A stretch of DNA of 64,000 nt from Nitrospira sp. GTDB taxonomy: Bacteria; Nitrospirota; Nitrospiria; Nitrospirales; Nitrospiraceae. The stretch spans positions 1,480,501 through 1,544,500 of the forward strand of contig JARFXP010000001.1 in NCBI GenBank assembly GCA_029194675.1. Direction: 5' to 3'. This document shows, piece by piece, positions 58,234-64,000 of the stretch. The first letter of the stretch is position 1, and each line of letters begins with the position of its first letter. The notes beneath the pieces were generated by a model. It saw only the letters and a list, made by a program, of their open reading frames with translations, searched no databases and was not told the origin of the DNA. A program made the translations under genes and the position numbers.

Positions 58234-59379
58234 TCAATGAATCTTCAAGAAGGCATCGCGGGCCACGATGCCGCGATCGGTCTGATCGGTGAAGAAGCCA
58301 TCGATCCCGGTCCTCAAAAAAGTCTTGATCTCCCCGACGCCATCGCCCAGCGCGTTGGGATCGCTGGACGATCTGAAATTGGTCGGCAGAAAGACGTTCT
58401 CGGAGCAAAAGGTGTACGGATGCACCTGGAGCCCCACTGCATGGGCATCCTGGACAAACTGTGTGGCGCGGGAGGGGTCTAGGTTCCCTGCAGAGTCGAG
58501 GGGGATGATGAAGCGCTTCTCAGGACCAACTCCCTTGGCGTACGAAACGATCTGGGCCAATCCCGCCGGAGTCGCCATTTGCTCATAGGTGAGCGAACCA
58601 CCTCCTGCTTCCACATCAAACGGCTTACCCTCGATCCAGAGAAGTTGAACCAGAGGAATTCTCGTCATGCTCTTCAGCTTGCGCAGATTATTGATCTCAA
58701 ATGACTGGATGAAGACCCGAGCGTTGCGCCCCTCGTAACCGTTCCGGTGCAGCACGTTCACCAGGGGTTCTTCAAGCGGGAGCCCCAGACGGTCGAAATA
58801 TGTCGGATGTTTGGTTTCGGGGTAGAGCCCGATTCTGTGTCCGAGGAACTTTTCATAGGCCTGTGCGAGATCGATGACTTCTTGTAGCGTCGGAACCTCG
58901 AATTGACCGTCAAACCTTGTATTGACGGGCCGGACATCCGAGATACGCTCGATGGCCCGTAGCGTCTTGATTTCCTCCAGCGTGAAATCCTCGCTGAACC
59001 AGCCTGTGACCGCGGCACCATCGACGGTCTTGGTGGTCTTGCGTCCGGCAAACTCAGGCCTGCTCGACACGTCTGTCGTCAGATCCAGGACATTATCATG
59101 GCGAGCAATCAGATGGCCGTCCTTCGTGATGACGAGATCCGGCTCAATAAAATCGGCTCCCTGAAGAATCGCCATCGCAAAGGCGGCCAGCGTGTGCTCG
59201 GGCACATATCCGCTCGCCCCCCGGTGTGCGATCACAATGGGCCTGTCCTGGTCGTATCTGTCCTGGTCATATGAAGCCGGTTCCCATCGTTCTGCCTCAT
59301 CGGCGCTCACCCCCACCGCCGTCAGACAGACAAGCGATGTCACTGCGGGTAGCATCTTGCTTCTTGCGACACGAAGCAT
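58234..59379 (-). CDS. glpQ: Exported glycerophosphodiester phosphodiesterase
   Basis: About 381 residues with a signal peptide (about 6-26, SLVCLTAVGVSA). GlpQ-like motifs: VIAHRGASGYVPEHTLAAFA (catalytic His-Arg), DFIEPDLVITKDGHLIARHD (metal-binding Glu and Asp, second His), and the LGLPLEEPLV and FIPLDSAG segments. It hydrolyses glycerophosphodiesters to sn-glycerol-3-phosphate plus alcohol, releasing phosphate and carbon from phospholipids. Perfect AAAGGAGG at the start. Fits the phosphate theme next to phoX. Confidence 0.92.
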   Translation of the reverse strand: MLRVARSKMLPAVTSLVCLTAVGVSADEAERWEPASYDQDRYDQDRPIVIAHRGASGYVPEHTLAAFAMAILQGADFIEPDLVITKDGHLIARHDNVLDLTTDVSSRPEFAGRKTTKTVDGAAVTGWFSEDFTLEEIKTLRAIERISDVRPVNTRFDGQFEVPTLQEVIDLAQAYEKFLGHRIGLYPETKHPTYFDRLGLPLEEPLVNVLHRNGYEGRNARVFIQSFEINNLRKLKSMTRIPLVQLLWIEGKPFDVEAGGGSLTYEQMATPAGLAQIVSYAKGVGPEKRFIIPLDSAGNLDPSRATQFVQDAHAVGLQVHPYTFCSENVFLPTNFRSSSDPNALGDGVGEIKTFLRTGIDGFFTDQTDRGIVARDAFLKIH

Positions 59380-59506
59380 GTTGGCCTCCTTTGGTAATAA
59401 ACGTTCGGATATTCCGAGACAGGTTATCGAAAGCGAAGCCCGAGACCGATCCGGACATGTTCGGTGCGCCGACATCAGTAGCAGTCCGAGCGTCCTGAGA
59501 AAATAT

Positions 59507-59539
59507 GGTCAGGGTATGAATGTCGTCCATGCCCTGACC
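59507..59539. terminator. 12-bp hairpin between phoX and the phosphodiesterase gene
   Basis: GGTCAGGGTATG (59507-59518) pairs with CATGCCCTGACC (59528-59539) over 12 bp, one G-T wobble, with a 9-nt loop. It lies downstream of the phoX stop (59696, minus strand). The rest of the 316-bp gap 59380-59695 contains no gene; one more weak dyad of GGGGG and CCCTC lies near 59580. Confidence 0.5.
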
Positions 59540-59695
59540 CATGAGATTCGGGATGGTGGTTGTGCTCCTGAAGAGCGGGGGTGCTCCCTCCCGCTTGTTT
59601 CCCTCATGAGCGACTGACCTCCACCACCCCATCCAGAGACTATGGGGCGAGGCGCTTCCGCGCCAGCGCAAGGCCCGCAACATCTCCAGTTCTTT

Positions 59696-61710
59696 TCAGC
59701 TGCCGATCTTCCCTCCGTCATCTTTGGTAATGACGATCAACGCCGAGCGAGGGCGACCACCACTCGGACCGTCAGGCCAGGAGCTGAACTGTTTCGGATT
59801 CAGCGGATCGCCAGGTTGGTCATCCGGCCGCTCGCCCGGATGCTGAATTCCCACAAACAGGTTGCGCCGGTCCGGGGTCATGAAAACACCGGTAATTTCA
59901 CACTGACTCGGTCCGAGCAGAAAGCGGCGGGTCTCCCTGGTTTCAGGATGCGCGGCCAGCATCTGATTGTTGCCGAAACCGACATAGGCGCCCGCGTTGA
60001 TCGTGGAGGTCGACACATCGGTCTGGATCCAGAGCAAGCCGCTGGGATCCACATAAATACCGTCCGGCGAGCCGTATTTATCGCCGAAGATCGTGGAGCC
60101 GTGAGCCGGGTTCGCTGGATCGCCGCAGAGGGCGAAGATATCCCAGCCGAAGGTCGGCTCGGTCCAATCCTGACGATAGTACCAACGGATGATGTGCCCA
60201 TAGTTATTCGCAACGCGAAGATTGACTGCATCCACCGGAGGACGGGCAGAGCCGGCCGCGGTCGTCCCATCAGGATTGTTCACCGACGGTGGATTCGTGC
60301 CGCGCCGGTTGTTATTGGTCAGAATCGCGACCGCCGTCAGAGTTCGAGGGAACGTATCGATCCACTCTGGGCGATCCATCATCGTCGCTCCAGCAGCATC
60401 CGCAGCGCCACGCGTATTGATGAGAATATCGTTCAGGGTCCATCCGGCCAGGCGCGGATTGTCCGACGTCAGCGGGAGCCACTCTCCCGTACCGTCCGCA
60501 TGGAATTTCGCAACGTACAGGATGCCGTCGTCAAGAGGATTGATACCTTGCTGGAGCGCTTGTTGCCAAGGAAGGTTGGATACGTAGCGATAGATGTACT
60601 CGTTGCGCTCATCGTCGCCCATGTACACGACGACTTTGCCGTTCTGCGCCTCTTGTACGCAGGCCCCTTCATGCTTGAGTCGGCCAAGCGCAGTGCGCTT
60701 CACCGGCGTCGAATGCGGTCGGTACGGGTCGATCTCTACCACCCAACCAAACCGATTCGGCTCGTTGGGTTCCTCGTCGACCCGAAACCGCTTATCGGTC
60801 GTATGCCAGAGATAGCCGAATCCGGTGGCACTGATGCCGTACCGCTTCTCAAGGTTCGTCTGCGGGCCGTTTTTGCGGAAGTAACCATTGAAATTCTCTT
60901 CGCAGACCAGATAGGTTCCCCAGGGCGTGTAGCCCATGGCACAGGTGTTCAGCGTGCCCAACACTTGTTTGCCGGTCAGGTCTTCACTCGTCACCAAGCG
61001 CGGATCGCCCGCTGCCGGCCCTCCGATGTCGATCGGGGTCATGCCTGTGATACGGCGAGCAAAGTGAGAAGGCCGCACGACATCCCACTTGCCTCGGCGA
61101 CGCCGTACGTCAAAGGAAAAGCCGGTTCGCCTTGACACTTCAATAATCGATACACCATGAGCGTTGAGCGACTTGTTGGTTTTTTCCTGCGTCCAATTGT
61201 TCACCCCGTCCGGAAACAGCAAACCGTCGTCGGTATATTCATTGTTTTGGACGATCAATCCACGTCGTGATCCAGAGATCGGAAAATAGACGACCCCGTC
61301 GTTGTGCATGCCCCACTGACGTGCCTGATCATCGGCGGTGTTGCTTGCGTCTTGCTTGAAGGCCGGGCCGTTTGAGACGGGATCGCCCCAGGCGATAAGG
61401 ACCTCCGCCGTGTACCCTTTCGGCACCACAATCTCGTCGGCAGAAGAAACCGGCACACTTTCGAACGCGACCACCGGACGCCGGCCCCATGGCTTCCTAC
61501 CCCCGCATCTGTGTCTTCGGCTTCCTCCGTCTCCTGTGCCACGGCGGGCACGGCCTTCAACAGCGCTTCGACGCCTCCAAGCGACACGGCTGCTGCCGCC
61601 GTAAAACCGCCCGTCAAGAAGCTGCGCCGTGACAAGCAAGCCTGCACAATGTCTTGGAAGTGTTCGTTGCCGGAAGGATTACTCACGCCCTCGTCATCGA
61701 TGATCGACAT
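59696..61710 (-). pseudogene. phoX: PhoX-type Tat-exported phosphatase with a frameshift
   Basis: A DUF839/PhoX protein of about 670 residues if repaired. The first reading frame (start 61710) carries a Tat signal: SRRSFLTGGFTAAAAVSLGG. The remainder, from about 61500 onward, lies in another frame: ESVPVSSADEIVVPKGYTAE, GDPVSNGPAFKQDASNTADD, KHEGACVQEAQNGKVVVYMG and DGIYVDPSGLLWIQTDVSTS are typical PhoX motifs. The two join perfectly if one C is added to the five-C run at 61500-61504 (plus strand). It may be a sequencing error, a phase-variable tract, or a true mutation. PhoX is a calcium/iron-dependent periplasmic phosphatase. A PhoB-like array lies about 100 bp upstream. Confidence 0.8.
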
Positions 61711-61798
61711 GGAACTTCCTCCTACCTGAGTTCGGATGAACGTATCGTTGGCATCACGACCTCGACGGTTCTGCGACCCTGATGACTCTCGCATCGGA

Positions 61799-61838
61799 CC
61801 ATTACACAATGGTCAACAACTGGTAACGACCCCGTAAA
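61799..61838 (+). promoter_or_regulatory. PhoB-box-like repeats upstream of phoX
   Basis: CCATTAC (61799, loose), TGGTCAA (61810), TGGTAAC (61821) and CCGTAAA (61832) follow the 11-bp step. They lie about 90-130 bp upstream of the phoX start on the minus strand, in a divergent gap. Finding the repeat beside a textbook Pho-regulon gene supports the motif assignment. Confidence 0.5.
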
Positions 61839-61868
61839 AAGTTATCGATTCAGGCACAATAAGAAAGA

Positions 61869-62421
61869 ATGCATTCGTCTCAGGCAATCAGGCATGCTTA
61901 TCAGAGAGCAAGAGGTGAAACTGTTGGCGTGCGAGGAATTACCATGCCGGACCATGTCACCATCACGAAAGGGACCTGCTTCGCCCTTTTCGCCTACAAT
62001 GTCGGTCTCTCCATCAACCCGGATGCTCGACGAACAACTCGATCGGGCGCTGGATGAAGGGTACGAGGCGTTGTCCCGAGACCCACGTCTCTTATCATTA
62101 CCCGGCTCTCATGAAAAAGACATGACTCACATTGCCCAACTTCAGGTCGACAGCGCTTTGATTTTTGAACGTGTCACCAACACCCTGAAGCTGCTGGGCG
62201 ATCAGTATCTTGCGCGTGTGTACCGGCTCGTCTCGCAACGTTTCCACTTAGAGGCCTGGGATGCCAGCATTCTGCGGAAATTGCAAACGCTGGACAGTAT
62301 CTATGGCAAGATGTCTGATCGAGCCGGCACCAGACGGATGGAGGTGCTTGAGTGGATCATCATCATTTTAATCACGCTTTCCATCGCCCTGCCTTTTTTC
62401 CCGATCAGCGGCGTGCGCTAA
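61869..62421 (+). pseudogene. Degraded RMD1/DUF155-like membrane protein
   Basis: Two overlapping frames together resemble a DUF155 (RMD1/YagE) protein: in the first, TITKGTCFALFAYNVGLSIN as at the N-terminus of the family; in the second, LDRALDEGYEALSRDPRLLS, LLGDQYLARVYRLVSQRFHL and the end MEVLEWIIIILITLSIALPF, the family's C-terminal membrane helix. The reading frame shifts after residue about 50 and the usual middle segment of about 60 residues is missing, so it looks inactivated. A 175-residue product from 61894 alone remains possible. Confidence 0.5.
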
Positions 62422-62491
62422 GTGGATCCTGTTCTCTCGGCTAGAATCGGTCGTTCGCAGATTGAACACGTCTATCCGGGGATAAGGTATC

Positions 62492-63187
62492 GTGCAGAAA
62501 GTCCGCAAGCAACAGTTTCAATCTGCTCAGTCGGCACTGCGAGCGACAAACAGCGCTTCTCGTCTGATCTGCTCGTGCTTCGTGATCAGTTTTGCTCTGA
62601 CGTGCATCCTGTCGCAAGACGTGACCCGAGCAGATCTCCAGTCTGAAGTGACTGTGTGGCATGAATCAGGTATGGCCGTTGCGACCAGTCCGCTGAGCGG
62701 CCGGAGGGAAATCCCTCTCGGCGCTCAGGAAGTTGTGATCAGTTCCGGCACGAACGGGATCAATGGCATTGTCGTGACGTCTCGTCGGCTCTTAGGGTTT
62801 TCAAGCCGTGCCCTGACCTGGGCTAAGAAAGAGCTGGATGTGAACGAAAAAGTCCTCGAACGGAAGATCCTCCCAACCTTCAGCCTCATCAGGACGGATC
62901 GGCATCTGTACGGATTTCGCGGTGCTAATGGCCTGTGGCTCGAAGAAGCGTTAGGTGTGCGGGAAAAAGTGACTCGCTTCCACAGCAACGACTATGGAGT
63001 GGTCTTCATCACCAATGAGCGATTAATCGGGTTCACCCCCTTGCTCGGCGGATTCGCCTCGAAGCCATTGGATGTACATGAGCGAATCGTGGGTGTGGAT
63101 AACGAAAACGGCCTCATCCTCGTTTCCACCACCAGGCGCACACTGGTCTTCGGCAGCCGCTTGAGTGGATGGGAGGAATTCGAGTAA
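62492..63187 (+). CDS. Exported protein with internal sequence repeats
   Basis: A 231-residue protein starting with GTG. A hydrophobic segment (about 25-42) is a signal or anchor. The remainder contains at least three similar units: IVVTSRRLLGFSSRALTWAK with LDVNEKV; VVFITNERLIGFTPLLGGFA with LDVHERI; LVSTTRRTLVFGSRLSGWEE. Each is strand-turn-strand ending in a W/F-rich edge, suggesting a small beta-propeller or barrel. No known family is recognised. Confidence 0.65.
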   Translation: MQKVRKQQFQSAQSALRATNSASRLICSCFVISFALTCILSQDVTRADLQSEVTVWHESGMAVATSPLSGRREIPLGAQEVVISSGTNGINGIVVTSRRLLGFSSRALTWAKKELDVNEKVLERKILPTFSLIRTDRHLYGFRGANGLWLEEALGVREKVTRFHSNDYGVVFITNERLIGFTPLLGGFASKPLDVHERIVGVDNENGLILVSTTRRTLVFGSRLSGWEEFE

Positions 63188-63332
63188 TCGATGTCCCTAC
63201 TTTTTCACCAGATACTCAAGGCAGTTGATTTGTCAGGTTTCCAAGTAGGAGCTCCTGAACACGCAAGCATTGGCACTACTCGGCAGGCCCTTCCTAAGGT
63301 TTTAATCCAGAATTTACTGCTCCGCGACCAGT

Positions 63333-63350
63333 TTGTAACACAGCAGTCAC
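63333..63350 (+). promoter_or_regulatory. PhoB-box-like direct repeat
   Basis: TTGTAAC (63333) and CAGTCAC (63344) are two 7-mers with an 11-bp period, 113 bp before the possible small gene at 63463. Only two repeats, so weaker than the others. Confidence 0.35.
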
Positions 63351-63462
63351 ACACTTGATTTAAGACCCTAGCGTCGACTGCCTCGATACTTGACTGGTAA
63401 GCCGTGTCGAACAGCATGACGTGTAGCCTCTCAACCACGTTCGGGACGAAAGGAGTTTCCCT

Positions 63463-63675
63463 ATGGGTTTCGATGGCATCCTGAAAAGGTTTGCTGTGTT
63501 CGCCGTTATGCGGCTGCTCGGCATCAATGATTTTCGCGGCCAACTCTTAAACCCGCAAGTGACAAACCGCCGGGTTGGAGGGGCAGCTATACTCACGGCT
63601 CATCTCCATACAGCAAAGCAGGGCTCTAATGACTCCGACCTGCCCAACCGAACGCTGTATTCCTGTAGGAAATGA
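63463..63675 (+). CDS. Possible small protein
   Basis: A 70-residue frame with AAAGGAG placed 7 bp before the ATG. The start (MGFDGILKRFAVFAVMRLLG) is hydrophobic, but the rest (QVTNRRVGGAAILTAHLHTA) has no recognisable features. The good ribosome site is the main support; it could be the head of a decayed gene. Confidence 0.35.
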   Translation: MGFDGILKRFAVFAVMRLLGINDFRGQLLNPQVTNRRVGGAAILTAHLHTAKQGSNDSDLPNRTLYSCRK

Positions 63676-63863
63676 TGTCTAACAGCTGTTAATTGCTACC
63701 TAGTCTCCTGTCCTCACGACCAGCGCATCATTCTTCACACAGAATTGGCACGATCGTAACGAGGGTGAAACAGCCATCCGATAGGCTTGCATCGTGTTCA
63801 TCAGAGGCGGAACTGCGACGAACTCCCATGTAGCTATCCCAACAGGAAAGGGGGTGAGGATCT

Positions 63864-63956
63864 ATGATGACGTCATCGGTCGTGATCGTAGGAACGTTCG
63901 TGCTGGGCAGCCTTTTGGGCGTGCTGTTTAAGGCGTTTCATGCGGGTCGCGAGTAA
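63864..63956 (+). CDS. 30-residue single-helix membrane protein
   Basis: MMTSSVVIVGTFVLGSLLGV followed by LFKAFHAGRE and a stop: a single hydrophobic helix with a basic end. The leader GGAAAGGGGGTGAGGATCT provides a ribosome site. Small membrane proteins of this type often modulate larger membrane complexes. No family is known. Confidence 0.5.
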   Translation: MMTSSVVIVGTFVLGSLLGVLFKAFHAGRE

Positions 63957-63989
63957 GGGAAACTTCTCGCGAGAAAAGGAGACGCAATT

Positions 63990-64000
63990 GTGAACGGAAA
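63990..64000 (+). CDS. Possible start of the next gene (cut by the window edge)
   Basis: A GTG at 63990 follows AAAAGGAGACGCAATT, a good ribosome site 8 bp upstream, and lies 34 bp after the previous stop. Only three codons are visible, so nothing can be said about the product. Confidence 0.3.

Larger units (their letters stand above)
63188..63863. other. Poorly coding stretch near the right edge
   Basis: About 676 bp with one candidate gene (63463-63675) and one PhoB-like repeat (63333). Otherwise I see no supported gene; the open frames on both strands lack ribosome sites and recognisable sequence. Confidence 0.4.

Noticed and set aside
59642-61135. 497-residue plus-strand frame opposite phoX
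   Set aside because: The minus strand encodes recognisable PhoX motifs over the same span; the plus frame is Arg/Ala-rich without family motifs.
63205-63596. Minus-strand frames near the right edge
   Set aside because: No ribosome site or family features; one lies opposite the better-supported small gene.
1-64000. tRNA, rRNA or CRISPR arrays
   Set aside because: I looked for T-arm patterns (GGTTCGAATCC-like) and regularly spaced repeats and saw none; a covariance-model scan would settle it.

Overview
The window looks like a chromosomal segment of a free-living, aerobic Gram-negative bacterium, best matched to Nitrospirota and probably the genus Nitrospira. This is inference: no rRNA or other phylogenetic marker is present. 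The clues are moderately high GC, many exported proteins with Sec, Tat or lipoprotein signals, a di-heme cytochrome c peroxidase, a thioredoxin-type ArsC with Acr3, separated F0 ATP synthase genes, and the style of the housekeeping blocks. Most genes are ordinary; islands of lower GC and decayed mobile DNA lie between them.

Layout. 0-5 kb: peroxide defence (di-heme peroxidase, catalase, OxyR with the redox cysteine pair) and exonuclease III. 5-12.5 kb: metabolic genes (flavoprotein, alcohol dehydrogenase, YceI) and a threonine-to-glycine pair (tdh, kbl). 12.5-16.6 kb: an internally deleted insertion element, an ECF sigma/anti-sigma pair with a large exported protein, and a DsbA-like protein. 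16.8-22 kb: an AT-rich accessory region with a secreted cysteine-rich HExxH protein, a long non-coding stretch with a TPR relic, aat, an AbrB-type protein, and a complete type II restriction-modification operon whose controller gene is preceded by two C-boxes.

22-32 kb: a minus-strand block (zapB-like, zapA, a probable 6S-like RNA, rny, ymdB, xseA, xseB, tlyA, an epimerase) plus a TPR/SLT lytic transglycosylase. 32-44 kb: rlmN, an M16 peptidase pair, larE, F0 ATP synthase genes (atpF, E, B, Z) without F1 genes, a chorismate-using pab pair, a second transglycosylase and nadB. 44-50 kb: a tiny bS22/COX24-type protein, an MsbA-like exporter, an orphan PhoB-like regulator, an arsenic operon, a DksA-type protein and a small zinc ribbon paralogous to one at 5 kb. 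50-64 kb: an IS256 relic, corA-ppk1, a heavy-metal P-type ATPase lacking the usual CPx motif with HMA-like and DUF5132-like partners, a receiver-less winged-helix regulator, a glycerophosphodiesterase, a frameshifted Tat-exported PhoX phosphatase, an RMD1-like relic and small exported or membrane proteins.

The most coherent hidden signal is a recurring 7-bp half-site (roughly NNGTAAC/NNTTAAC) repeated every 11 bp, like a PhoB box. It lies upstream of the PhoB-like regulator, corA-ppk1, the P-type ATPase cluster with its divergent regulator, phoX, and two small-gene loci. This suggests that the right half of the window is largely a phosphate-starvation regulon into which an unusual P-type ATPase system is wired. 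Three intergenic stretches (about 9987-10092, 28631-28816 and 38691-38762) fold by eye into branched or rod-like RNAs and are candidate non-coding RNAs or leader elements.
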